Below are positions 10,179 through 22,762 of a stretch of 60,000 bases of DNA, piece after piece. Positions within the stretch are counted from its first letter, which is position 1, and each line of letters starts with the position of its first letter. The position numbers and the translations under genes were made by a program. The notes under the pieces are model-generated. The model was not told the origin of the DNA. It searched no databases and saw only the letters and a program-made list of their open reading frames with translations. This DNA comes from Bugula neritina. Taxonomy: Eukaryota > Bryozoa > Gymnolaemata > Cheilostomatida > Bugulidae. The stretch covers positions 11,665,133-11,725,132 of the forward strand of contig OZ037769.1 in the NCBI GenBank assembly GCA_964035545.1, in the 5' to 3' direction.

Positions 10179-11710
10179 CTATTTGCTTGGGTCTAGTGAG
10201 ATTTTAATCGCTTCATCGTAGCATGGTGGCTGAATTATAGGAATGGTTAGCTGAGAGAGGTCCTGTGATTGGTCTAAATGAACAACTCCGGTCTCTGATT
10301 GGTTGGTGTGAGTGGTTGCCATGCACACGGCTTCATAATCAGGAGGTGCATCCTGATTGGTTAATACACTACCAGTTCTGCTGTCTGTGCTTCTACCTCT
10401 ATTGGGTGGACTTCTGTCGTACCGCTTGTATAGCCGATATTTCCGCCAGCAACATAAACCCATCAGTATAGATATGAGGGCAATTGGGGTTATCACTATG
10501 AATCTACAGTGTATAATGATATACTGAAGTATACAGTATATTATTGTATCAGTTAAAATATAAATCCTGATAATTTAGACTGGGGACTTTTATAGAGAAT
10601 GTTTTCTATCTATCTATTAGGGAGCTGCCGTGGTCTAGGGGTTAGAGCGTTTGCATAGTGAACACGAAGTCATGGGCTCAAACCCCGAGAAAGGCCATTG
10701 GTGATGTATGGAAGATCATCCAGTCATAATTGCTCCTGTACCTCATCTGAACAAGTTCTTAGCCTGTTATAACAAGAGCTCTTTCCAACAGGGGTTTCTC
10801 CCAGAGATAGTGACTATAAACTTGCGTGAGTTTCTATCTATCTATTAGTATCCTAACTGTAGTACTGTATAGTACTAAGAGTGAGTGCATGGGATAAGTT
10901 CAAAGATTTGACAAAGCGGAGGAATTTCAAACAGAAGAGTAATTCCCACTTTGGAGAATATTTTGAACATTTGGAGGTATGGAGAGAATACAAAGTATAA
11001 GTGTCTATTTTTATTTGTTAAGATCTTGCAATGTAAGTGTATTGCAAGCGTGTTTTACTTTTTCACAATTATCCGTATGGATTGTTTAAGAACTTTGTTA
11101 AAGAGATTTGTGTATGACTGTGCCAGTACTTTTACAATAAATAAACTCCTACGGATAGTATAATTTGTATCTATTGGCTGGTTTTCGGGAAATTAATTAA
11201 AAGTGTGTTTGTTGGGAGTTCAAACTTCCGAACACTATTTTCATAAAGAGGAGACTGATGTGTTAAAGTGTATATGGCATTATAGGATTAAAGCATTTAA
11301 TTATTAACATACCCATAATATGACTATTCAAGTTTAAGTTAGATCTATAAATATATTTCTATTATTATTTATTATGTACATGAAATTATAACATAGCATC
11401 AATTTTATGGCAGATATTACATTTTATATTAAAGCTTCTAATATGGAATGCAAAGTCACCAATGAAGTTAAAACTTCTGTATTTCAAAGAGAAGACAATT
11501 TCTTATCAAGCATATGGAATGTATTTCATATAAGATTATTTAGTAGCCTTGTGATTGATCAACTTACAACCTGAAGTTATAGGCTGAGTCGTAGAGATCT
11601 TTGGAAGTAGTTTGTGGAGAGATCACTGTATGGTTGGTAAAAATATGGTCAGCTTCCATTCTGTATCCTGCCTGAAAAGTGAAACTTGGCTTGGATGAAC
11701 TCACCACGCA
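10179..11710 (-). CDS. Single-pass membrane protein with two PPxY motifs, 3' exons only
   Basis: Exons 11568-11710 (143 bp, after a TTCCCAG acceptor) and 10179-10503 (325 bp, stop at 10179) join in frame through a GTAAGT donor and a CTGTAG acceptor (phase 2). The product portion has a short outer segment with one sequon (NHT), a transmembrane helix (FIVITPIALISILMGLCCW), a basic stop-transfer segment (RKYRLYKRYDR) and a ~70-residue cytoplasmic tail with APPDYEAV and QPPCYDEAI. PPxY motifs usually recruit WW-domain proteins such as NEDD4-type ubiquitin ligases, so a trafficking or adaptor role is plausible but inferred. The first exon(s) with a signal peptide were not found upstream on the minus strand. 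I do not recognise the family. A SINE (10621-10830) lies in the intron. Confidence 0.75.
10603..10848 (+). mobile_element. tRNA-derived SINE, copy 2, with 18-bp target-site duplication
   Basis: The body (10621-10830) is flanked by the perfect direct repeat TTTCTATCTATCTATTAG (10603-10620 and 10831-10848), typical of LINE-mediated retroposition. The head shows an A-box-like TGGTCTAGGGGTTAGAGC and a B-box region GGGCTCAAACCCC. It lies in the intron of the PPxY gene, antisense to it. Confidence 0.93.
10849..11567. other. Rest of the PPxY-gene intron
   Basis: A/T-rich intron sequence. The 70-residue plus-strand open frame near 10951 has no family resemblance and no splice context. Confidence 0.5.
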
Positions 11711-11780
11711 CTGGGAAGTAAACAATGTGCCAGGTATTAACAGGCCTGCTATATGTATACACAGACACATGCACCTGTTA

Positions 11781-11836
11781 TATATATGTAGGTTTTATAT
11801 ACGTAAATGCATCTGCAGACATATGTAAGCAATGAC

Positions 11837-11929
<93 letters not shown>

Positions 11930-11940
11930 TATATACATAC

Positions 11941-12027
<87 letters not shown>

Positions 12028-12089
12028 GGTTTTATATACATAGACACACCTGCATAGACACACGTACATATGTAAGCAATGACATTAAT
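11781..12089. repeat. (TA)n tract flanked by ~60-bp direct repeats
   Basis: A TA dinucleotide run (11841-12024, with a few CA interruptions) is flanked by two direct copies of a segment starting GTAGGTTTTATATAC and ending TATGTAAGCAATGAC. This suggests duplication of a unit that carried the TA run, or a repeat with a TA core. All open frames here are Tyr-Ile repeats from the TA run and are not genes. Confidence 0.9.
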
Positions 12090-12912
12090 GCATCATTCAC
12101 CTTTTCCATTTTGAGATCAAAATTTGACTCAATAACACAATGTCATGACTCAACAATATGTGACTCATATAACATGCGACTTAGCGCATTAGTGTGCTGC
12201 AAGTGATGCAACAATTGTTTTATCAAAATCATGGTCCTTGTGACAAATTCACTCAAGCACACGCTTATATGAGTGGATAACTCCAAATTTTTTGACATTA
12301 ACATAACTAATGATACAATTATATTATTGGATAAGACATATATTCCAGCTGTCCCTTATGAAGGCAATGACTAAAATATCCAGCCATGCAGTAAAACTAT
12401 TATATCATTGGCTTGACATTTATTATAAAAAGTTATAAAAAAGACATATAAAAACTTGCTGTTGAATGCTGCATAAAAGTATGAAGGTTGCCTAACAGCT
12501 GTTGTAACACCACGTACTCAGTATATTGTAGCCAGGTAACTGCATAGCTAAGTTATTTTCTTTAAAAAAATTAGGTTCAACTGGAAAAGCATCCTGCATC
12601 ACTTATAAGGATATCATAACAGGTCGATGCTGTCGACTTTTAGAAATTTGCAATTATATAACCCTCTATAACACAGACCCAACATTTTAGACTGAGAACT
12701 CCTTTAATATTATAGACTGTGAAAACAGTATATTTTGAAAAATTGGCTGAGAAATATGCCTCTTCTAAGAACGAAGTTTAGATTATTTGCAACTAAATTG
12801 TGATATATTATGGTACCATGGAGAAAGTTTCACCAACAAATGTTATTAAGTGGACTTCCAGTACTAACCAATGAACCTGAGCAGTGACATTTCACTGGAG
12901 GTCACGACCTGT
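12090..12912. other. Intergenic or upstream intron of the PPxY gene, nothing recognised
   Basis: Mixed A/T-rich sequence without supported exons or clear repeats. Confidence 0.4.
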
Positions 12913-13214
12913 AACCCCCTATTCACACTTACTGTATCGTACGTAATAGCAAATATTAGCCATTTTTAATGTGTCGGGGCTGAAGTTTTCAAAGTCCGCT
13001 ATTAGGTACGATCTATGACACTTCATTGGAGAATTATATCCAATGGATTAACGCAAAAGTTTTTCTGTCCAATAGGAGTCCGCCGCAACTTATTTGTCTC
13101 AAGCAGTGCTTGATCCTACCGTACTGCAACACCGTACAGGAAGCTCAGATATTTGTAAAAATGGCTGATATTTGCTGTTACGGCACACGATACGGTAAGT
13201 GTGAATAGGGGGTA
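12913..13214. mobile_element. ~300-bp MITE with ~60-bp inverted repeats
   Basis: The left arm begins CCCCCTATTCACACTTACTG (12915) and the right arm ends TACGGTAAGTGTGAATAGGGGG. Inside, AGCAAATATTAGCCATTTT is answered by AAAATGGCTGATATTTGCT. TA borders both ends, as in Tc1/mariner-type TA insertion. Non-coding. Confidence 0.85.
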
Positions 13215-13224
13215 AGTGTATATG

Positions 13225-13290
13225 CAAGCACTCTACTCAGTCGCCCCAACTCGGTGCTGTCTATAGAGATTTCCAAGTTTCAACAACATA
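13225..13290. repeat. Fragment of the 'GCACTCA..AACTCGGTGCTG' hairpin family
   Basis: GCACTCTACTCAGTCGCCCC followed by AACTCGGTGCTGTCTATAGAG resembles the 3' halves of the hairpin elements at 14568-14740 and 52430-52550. Only this half is present. Confidence 0.45.
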
Positions 13291-14567
13291 TGAAGCCAAC
13301 ATTCAGTGCTAACAATTCCCCCAACTCTGGAAGTCACTCTTGGTGCATGTCAGCACCACACTATGAGTCATTTTGTCAGCTTTTGTCCCGTTTAACTGCT
13401 GCTATTCAATTTGAGTCATTTGGTCTGGCAGCAGTTTGACCAGCTTATTATGAAACCATAAAGTAGAAGGATATTTGCTGTGGCTGTGAAGGTTGCACTC
13501 AGACATCAAATTCTCCAAACACTTCTTTATAATATAAGCGTTCTGTTATTTGAAATGCCCTCCATTTTCTATAATATACACCCTCTTTTCTCTATACTAT
13601 GTTATGCCTTATGTTCTTCAGTCACTTTTTTACATCATATAATATGCAATCTTTCTCCTAAGGGAGAAGATATCACATTTAGTTGTTACATAATGGGTAC
13701 ACTTACCTTGTCGTGATCTTCGTTATATGACGTCTTAAAGTGAATCCTTCCCAAGTTTTAGTGAAAAATGATACAGTCGAAAGTTGACATACCTCCTTAA
13801 ATTTTTATATTATTCAACTAAACCCTTGATGAATATTTACACTGCCATATAACAGCACCAGTTCATGGTAGTGTGTTACTAACAAGCATGTAGTATATAT
13901 AATATAATTATAAGAACAAGGTGTGGGGCTGTACACTAACCAACAATACATTGAACTTGCATTGAACAGTAATGAATAGTATGCTGTACTATGCATTGTA
14001 GAACTTATAGTATAATGTTATTATAATACAGTTCTATATATTGATCAGAATATACCTGCAGCCATTACTATTGCATGCAGCAGTTAGTGTTTGCATATAG
14101 CTTTGTATACATTAATATGATTATTATTTGACATTTGCTAATCTTTAGCCTATTATACAATGCATAACTATACAATAACTCCTATACATTTCTAATGATG
14201 GCCAATGTCTAGGAATAACAATGCTGTCTGCACAATGATTGTGTGTTTGTGTACAGATTTATCTATGAAAACTATTATAACAATCTAGATTTTTTTTAAC
14301 TAAATAAAACAATGCACAAGTTTATGCTTAGGCAACATATCCTAATTGTATTCAGGGAAGCATTGTATTTGTTATAGTTGTGAGTATCCAACACAGTTCT
14401 CTAGCAGATGGAATTTACTAGAATGATTGTCTGCACCTGTTTATATGTTACTTTATGTGCAATTAGCTGAGTGTTAGGCACGCAGCAGTAACGTATTCTA
14501 TTAATTTTCCAAAATCCAGCAGGTGAAAGCTAGTCGCTCTCTACAGTCTACTCTGTAGTAACTTTCA
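13291..14567. other. Intergenic, nothing recognised
   Basis: A/T-rich sequence with scattered short open frames lacking splice context or family resemblance. No supported gene. Confidence 0.45.
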
Positions 14568-14740
14568 CAAGAATAGTGTTATAAGCAGCTCCAGTTTGGG
14601 AGTGAATGAGTGCAGTAGTTCATAGTTTTCGAGTTTGGAGTTGGTGACTTAACGGACCCCATAACTCCTAACGTGAGAGCTTTAAATTACTGCACTTATT
14701 CACCCCCAACCCGGTGCTGCTTATAAAACTATTCTTGTTG
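14568..14740. mobile_element. Small hairpin element (inverted arms ~58 bp)
   Basis: CAAGAATAGTGTTATAAGCA plus GAGTGAATGAGTGCAGTAGTT on the left is matched in reverse complement by AATTACTGCACTTATTCACCC plus GCTTATAAAACTATTCTTG on the right, around a ~50-bp spacer. A related hairpin lies at 52430-52550, so this is a dispersed foldback repeat family. Confidence 0.75.
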
Positions 14741-14808
14741 AAATGGAATACAACTCATTGGTTAGGTGTTAAAGAATAGCTAATTTCTCTAACCAAGTGG
14801 AGTAATCA

Positions 14809-15582
14809 ATTAATCACGGGCTTTCCATGTACCGATCTGAGCAATGTGCTCAGATCGATCATTTTTCCATGAGAGTGTCAGATCGATCTCTCGGAGTTGC
14901 CTCCTCTTAGATGAAGACTACTTAAATAGTATATTTTTTCACCCACCTAAGTGATAAAAGCTACTGCTGTTGAAAAACAAAATTTTCATAGTCTAAAATT
15001 TCACGTCAGCTATAAACTCTACGCAGTAAAGCTTTTACTATGAAGTAATTTGGCTAATTTAAGATAATTGATTTTAATATCTTAGCTTGACAGCTTATAT
15101 AAAATTAATAGCTATTGTGCAGCTTATTCATAAACTTACGGGACTATTAGGCTTAAGATTACGCAGCAATGAACTAATGACAGTGCGTTATACTAGTCGT
15201 TTAAATTCAATTTAAATGCTCTCACTTTTTGTATCTTCTACCGTCTATAATTTTATATAATTAAGTTTTCTTAATCATTTTACTAAAAGTCAAAGTTTTG
15301 TCACTTGAAAAAATGGCTATCTTAATTATTAAGTATTTTGCTTAGTAATTAACAATAAGTTATCATTTTCATTAGCAGACGACATTTTAGCGAGCAGTCA
15401 TTTTTCTACTTCTCGGATCGATCTTTCGTCTTTCCATGGTCTTATTGCCTTGAGATCGATCTGAGTTCGAGCTCTACAGACCGACCAGCTCAGAACGACT
15501 GAGATCATCTTTGACGTCTTTCCATGGATCGATCTTACTGAGATCGATCTGAGATCGGTACATGGAAAGCCGGTGATTAATT
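14809..15582. mobile_element. Inverted-repeat element rich in GATCGATCT motifs
   Basis: The ends are inverted copies: AATTAATCACGGGCTTTCC then ATGTACCGATCTGAG on the left, and GATCTGAGATCGGTACAT then GGAAAGCCGGTGATTAATT on the right. Both subterminal regions contain repeated CAGATCGATC/AGATCGATCT and TTTCCATG motifs, which could be transposase binding sites. The ~500-bp interior is A/T-rich and non-coding, so this looks like a non-autonomous DNA transposon. No separate target-site duplication was resolved. Confidence 0.8.
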
Positions 15583-15673
15583 AGTGATGAACGAGAGACC
15601 ACAGCTTCACTTTTCTTTAAAGGGTTAAAGGGCAATGTGTTACGCTTACTACGAGCGATACCTACCCTTATGG

Positions 15674-17890
<2,217 letters not shown>

Positions 17891-18240
17891 CTACCCTCTA
17901 TGGCTATAACAGCAGTTACAGTTGATACGATTCTTTCTCCAATTTTCTCCAGGAAAATCCCTTGATGGATCGGCATTTTTTCAACTGGGAAACTATTGCT
18001 TCCGACACGCCGTTCCATGTTATTGTTGCAGTACCGCAGTATTCACTGCCCGTAATGTAATTTCACTTTGTCCAACCTTCTCATTGGATTGATTTAGTAA
18101 TCACTTAGAAGTTCAAGTTGGATGTAGTGATGGTGCATCACAAGATCAGGATGTATACAAAATTAAAATCTAAGTTTAAAACTTTGTATTGGACATTCTT
18201 TCACAACGAGCTGGCAAATACTAATTATATAGCCGATACT
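17891..18240. other. Intergenic, nothing recognised
   Basis: Ordinary sequence between the palindromic element and a simple repeat. No gene supported. Confidence 0.4.
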
Positions 18241-18246
18241 GTGAGT

Positions 18247-18490
18247 TATCAACGTAATAGTACTAATACTAATAATTACTATTAGTATTACTATTACTAT
18301 TAGTATAAGTATTAGTATTAGTATTACTATATTACTATTACTATTAGTATTAGTGTTACTGTTAATACTTAATATTACTTATTATAGTATTACTATTACT
18401 ATTAGTATTACTGTATTAGTATAGTATTACTATTACTATTAGTATTACTATTAGTATTAGTATTACTATTAGCAATACTTATACTTATAG
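18247..18490. repeat. (ACT/AGT)-type imperfect triplet/hexamer repeat
   Basis: A run of TATTAC/TATTAG hexamers with variants. It grades into low-complexity CAT/ATT-rich sequence up to about 18970. Confidence 0.9.
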
Positions 18491-20453
18491 TTAAACAAAT
18501 TACTATTGTATTTGATTTTGTCTAAGAGTAAGTCTTACTCTTAGAGTTGTGATTTAGCCTTTAGGCTTAAAGTTTAAGCATTATGATTATGAATATGATT
18601 ACCGTTCGGGTTATCACAGTCATACTCATACTCATACTCATAGGCATACATATCATTATCATTATGCTTATAATTATTGATAAGGCTTATGATTATGATC
18701 ACTCTATCATTAAGATGATAGTTTAGGTTATCATTTTGATTTTTAGTATCATATTAATTTCTCATTCAACTTAATCTTGGATGTTAAATTTAATCATAAT
18801 AAATAATCATTATCATTATGATAAATTTATGATTGTGATGATTGTTATTGTAAAATTATATTAATTGCTCCTACTGGGAATCAAACTTCAAACAAACACA
18901 ATTATCATAATCAATATCATTATCACATAAGCCTAAGGATAATCACAATGATGACGATATACTTATATGATTTAGCCTTATGCCTAGCTCTGTTGGTATG
19001 GCAATTAAATACTATGATTATGACTCAGAGTCTCAGTCCGAGTATTAGTATCAATTTGGGCTAGCACATTCACTTTGACTTCGAAACTTTTAAGATTTGA
19101 CACTACATCTTACAGCCACAGTGATCGTACAGTTACTAAGTCTGAAACTTTGAGCTATGCCAACTTTCACTTGTCCCATATTCATTTTGCTTTATTTGAT
19201 TTTCAAAATGTAGCTCAAACTCACCATAATTAAGACACCCGAAGGCCCAAGTCATACTTGAATAGTTATCAACATTGGAAAATTACAGGATTAAAACTGC
19301 CTGCCTCCACCACACTTGTTTGCTGATAATCTCAAGATTTCTCTGTTATGCATCTCCACAGTCTACATACACATAACAATTTTCAAAATTTTATATATGC
19401 TCAGTCTTAGGCTATGCCTACAGAATTTTTGCAGTGTTTGTTTATGTTACTATATATGTATGGTTGAAAGTAAGTACTATTAAGTATCAAGTAAGTACTA
19501 TAATTTTGTAGATTTATTTAAAAAGTATTGAAGGCTCGAGAAGTGAATTTTGTGTGTGTAGCTATATGTTTAATGAGAGTGTGTTCTTCCTCTTTAGATA
19601 AGACTAATGAAACTGAAGCTAGTTGTTAGTAGGCACACTTGAAGTATACTGCAGTTTATCATTTGATTATTATTCCATGACGTCATATTTGATCATACAT
19701 ATTTAGAAGTTTGAAGGCTGTAAAGTCAGCAGCTGTTCTAGCATGTTCTCCTTGTCATCATAGAACTATTACCAAGACCAGAAACTATATATATAGAGTA
19801 AAAAATCAAATGGCATTCAGTAACAGTGCAAGTATATTCACAAGTCATACTTAATTTGTGACATACAAACAAACTTGTTTTAAAATCAATGAAAAAAAAA
19901 GCAGTCATGTATATTGTTACCTATATAATAACAAAAACCTGCAGGTTATAAAAATAAATTTGTAAATCTAAGTTTTTTGACTGACTATTTTATTTAGATC
20001 ATCAGGTTATTAAATTTTGTTGTTAAAAGAGCGTACATTCCTGAGTACTATTGGGTAATGATAAACAAAGTTATTCAATGTTATTCAGTTTTTCAAGGTG
20101 GCCAGTGGTTGAAAAGTGTCAATATGCTAGTTATTCAAATGGTGCATTTTAATAATTCGTGTTCTGCATCAGAAAATCCTCTAGGTTAGATGTTTTGTAT
20201 GGGGAAAAGTCATATTTAATAAATTTGGAGGTCTATTTTGTGTTTGTATTTATTATAACTTTTCTTACTATGGAACAATGCTCTGTAATAAACTTAGCCT
20301 GATATCCAGTCTGTATCATAGCTTGGCTCTTGTTTAAAACAAGCAACATGACGCAGTAGTGTTAACATATTTTTTCTGAATTTTTCACTTACTACAATAT
20401 TACGCTTGCCTTTTGCTATGTTTCTACAACTTATATGATATTTTTATTTTTAG
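18491..20453. other. Region upstream of ZDHHC16 exon, 5' exon(s) not found
   Basis: Low-complexity sequence to about 18970, then ordinary A/T-rich sequence. It should contain at least one intron of the ZDHHC16 gene, but I could not identify an upstream coding exon with confidence. Confidence 0.4.
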
Positions 20454-21434
20454 ATTTTAGATCCCGTATACAGAATTTTTGAACAAATTGCCAAAAGAGC
20501 AGGACCTATATTTGTTGCACTGGTAGTTCTACTAACTTCATCAGTTGTAGTTTTATATTATCTCTACATTCTACCATGGATAAGAGCTCATTGGTCACCA
20601 ACTCTTGCAACGGTTAACTATATTTTCGGACATTGGCTTCTGCTGAATATTGTGTTCAACTATATAATGGCCGTGAAAACACCACCTGGAAGACCTCCGC
20701 CTAACTTTGATAGCCCTGTTTCAATATGCAAGAGTTGTGTGTCTCCCAAACCGCCCCGTACTCATCACTGTAGTGTGTGTAAACGTTGCGTACTTAAAAT
20801 GGACCATCACTGCCCGTGGTTGAACAACTGTGTCGGCCATTTCAATCACCGCTACTTCTATTTGTTCTGCGTCTACATGACCCTTGGCACCATATTCGTC
20901 TCACTCTCTATATACCAACAGCTCTGTACATTCTTCACTGGCTCTCCCATCAATTTTCTAGTTTCTATAGCCACTCCTGCCTTCTCTATAATCCGAGCCT
21001 GGATATCAAGTAACCAGCTCGAGACCACACCATCGCCATCTGACCCTCATCTGACCGCTGCACCCAGCCTAAGAGTGGTGCACTCAGAGGAATATTTGCA
21101 AACTCAATTTTGGGTTAGTTACGAGTTTTTTTTATGTGTCGGAGTAACGATAGCTTTAGGTTCCTTAGTTGTGTTCCACACAAGACTGATTAGCAGAGGG
21201 GAGACGAGTATAGAGAAGCACATTAACAATAAGGAAAGACGGCGAGTGAATGAACTCGGTAAGACCTACAGAAATCCTTATCACTTTGGATTCACTCGTA
21301 ACTGGAGAATGTTTTTTGGCATAGAAGAAGGTACTGGTAGATCCTGGCGTCACGTGCTCCTTCCATCAACTCATAAACCGACAGGAGATGGCACAGCTTG
21401 GAAAACATTTTCAGCCACCTCCAAGTTCGACTGA
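20454..21434 (+). CDS. ZDHHC16: Palmitoyltransferase ZDHHC16, last coding exon (5'-partial)
   Basis: The exon opens after TTTTTAG (20447-20453) and reads 326 residues to TGA. It carries the full DHHC enzyme core: two transmembrane helices (about residues 17-40 and 54-75), the Cys-rich domain from VSICKSC to the catalytic D-H-H-C in [15 protein letters not shown], two more helices (about residues 143-166 and 222-245), and a TTxE-like ETSIE. The start [11 protein letters not shown], the [20 protein letters not shown] block, [17 protein letters not shown] and the RNPY..G...NW..F.G motif are those of ZDHHC16 rather than other DHHC enzymes. The family palmitoylates Cys residues of membrane and signalling proteins at ER/Golgi membranes; ZDHHC16 also palmitoylates ZDHHC6. 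The first exon(s) and the initiator lie upstream and were not found. A second AG at 20459-20460 is an alternative acceptor. A poly(A) signal AATAAA lies at 21925-21930. Confidence 0.95.
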   Translation: MLDPVYRIFEQIAKRAGPIFVALVVLLTSSVVVLYYLYILPWIRAHWSPTLATVNYIFGHWLLLNIVFNYIMAVKTPPGRPPPNFDSPVSICKSCVSPKPPRTHHCSVCKRCVLKMDHHCPWLNNCVGHFNHRYFYLFCVYMTLGTIFVSLSIYQQLCTFFTGSPINFLVSIATPAFSIIRAWISSNQLETTPSPSDPHLTAAPSLRVVHSEEYLQTQFWVSYEFFLCVGVTIALGSLVVFHTRLISRGETSIEKHINNKERRRVNELGKTYRNPYHFGFTRNWRMFFGIEEGTGRSWRHVLLPSTHKPTGDGTAWKTFSATSKFD

Positions 21435-22622
21435 AGTTGTCTCTCCATTAAAATATTGGGTTTACAGATAAATACTTTAGGATATGCTACTTACTGTTTG
21501 CAGTCCGAACATACTAGGTGACCAAATGATTATTGCGTGAAAGCATGAGTTGGAGCAAATGCTTTGAGCATAGGTACTAAGTGAAAAGTAACATGGCCAG
21601 AAAGAATTAAAACAATCAAATAAAATGATAATTATTAGTATACGAGCTGCAGGCTACGCCTAACGTAGGTTTTTCTGTCTCATTGATTTGAGTGATATTA
21701 GAGAAGCGTTTATTTACCTCTCCAAAGATGCAACATTACGTTGTGTGATTTCTCTGCATGTACAGTAAAGCAAAGGCACCAGCTCAAGTCACTTGCTTCC
21801 ATTATTCAATTCTAGTTAGTTTTGATAAGTGTTTGGCCTTTAGTATATTTCTACAGGCTAAACTGATGAGACAACTTGAACAGTGTGTCTTCTATTAATA
21901 GATTTTATGTATAGCTGTTTTTGAAATAAACTATTTGTAATGACTTTTGTTACATGATTTCTACTTGTATTTAGATGATTTTAGAGATGTGAGCTGGTCA
22001 TGCATATCTGTCTATTTTAATACTGCCCTGCGATTTTATTTCTTCTATCAAATCTTTTCCACGATCTCTAGTCTGCACATTCTATGTGAAACTAAATCAT
22101 GAATCAATAATAAGTTTATTAAATTATATGTATTTTTACTTTGTGCTGGAGTAACTTTCAACATAGTTGTACTTTAAAGCTATAGTGAGAAGTTATAATT
22201 TAATGGAATTGGCATAATTCTATGATTTCAAATAAATATTCTTGAGAAATGGAAATAAAATAACTGAAAGACTTGAATAAAACTTCTCACTCTACCGCAA
22301 TCCAGTTGATAAAAGCAGAAAAAATAAAATCAAATGCTCCTATTAGACTTGCAACATAGAAACCACAATGGAATGCACAATCAAAACATAATTATAAAAT
22401 TATATATAATACTTTCAGTGATTATGTAATAAAAAACAAGCTGATTATGTCAAAGTCAACAATGAATGAAATGTTTTTAGAGGAAATATAAAAGCTGATG
22501 GTAAATGTTTACCAATAAGCTAGAATAGTAATGATTAAAATGGCACTTCTGTAATTTCAGCACGGCTCTACCGGTCATCACTACTTCAAACAAACAACCA
22601 ACATATCTTCATGTCCGATGTG
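21435..22622. other. 3' UTR / convergent intergenic region between ZDHHC16 and PLC
   Basis: The two genes end towards each other here, 1.2 kb apart. AATAAA on minus (TTTATT at 22115-22120) could serve the PLC gene. No other feature. Confidence 0.55.
21925..21930 (+). terminator. Poly(A) signal candidate for ZDHHC16
   Basis: AATAAA about 490 bp after the stop codon, followed by T-rich sequence. Confidence 0.55.
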
Positions 22623-22762
22623 CTAAGAAGTCGGAAAGGTGAGAGTAAGACCTTCATTTGGGTCTACAAGGCGGGTGCTAGGTACCCTGCCCTGAGATGA
22701 CTCGTCACTAGTAGTAGAATCTCTGCTAATTGATCTGCCGTTGACAACCAGACTGGAGTTAC
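22623..22762 (-). CDS. PLC last exon: Ser/Thr-rich C-terminal tail
   Basis: It joins in phase 1 and encodes [20 protein letters not shown]... ending FPTS and TAG. Polar and probably disordered, rich in potential phosphorylation sites (SISRDS). No PDZ-binding motif. Confidence 0.85.

Noticed and set aside
11749-12206. Tyr-Ile repeat proteins
   Set aside because: They are translation of a TA dinucleotide run.
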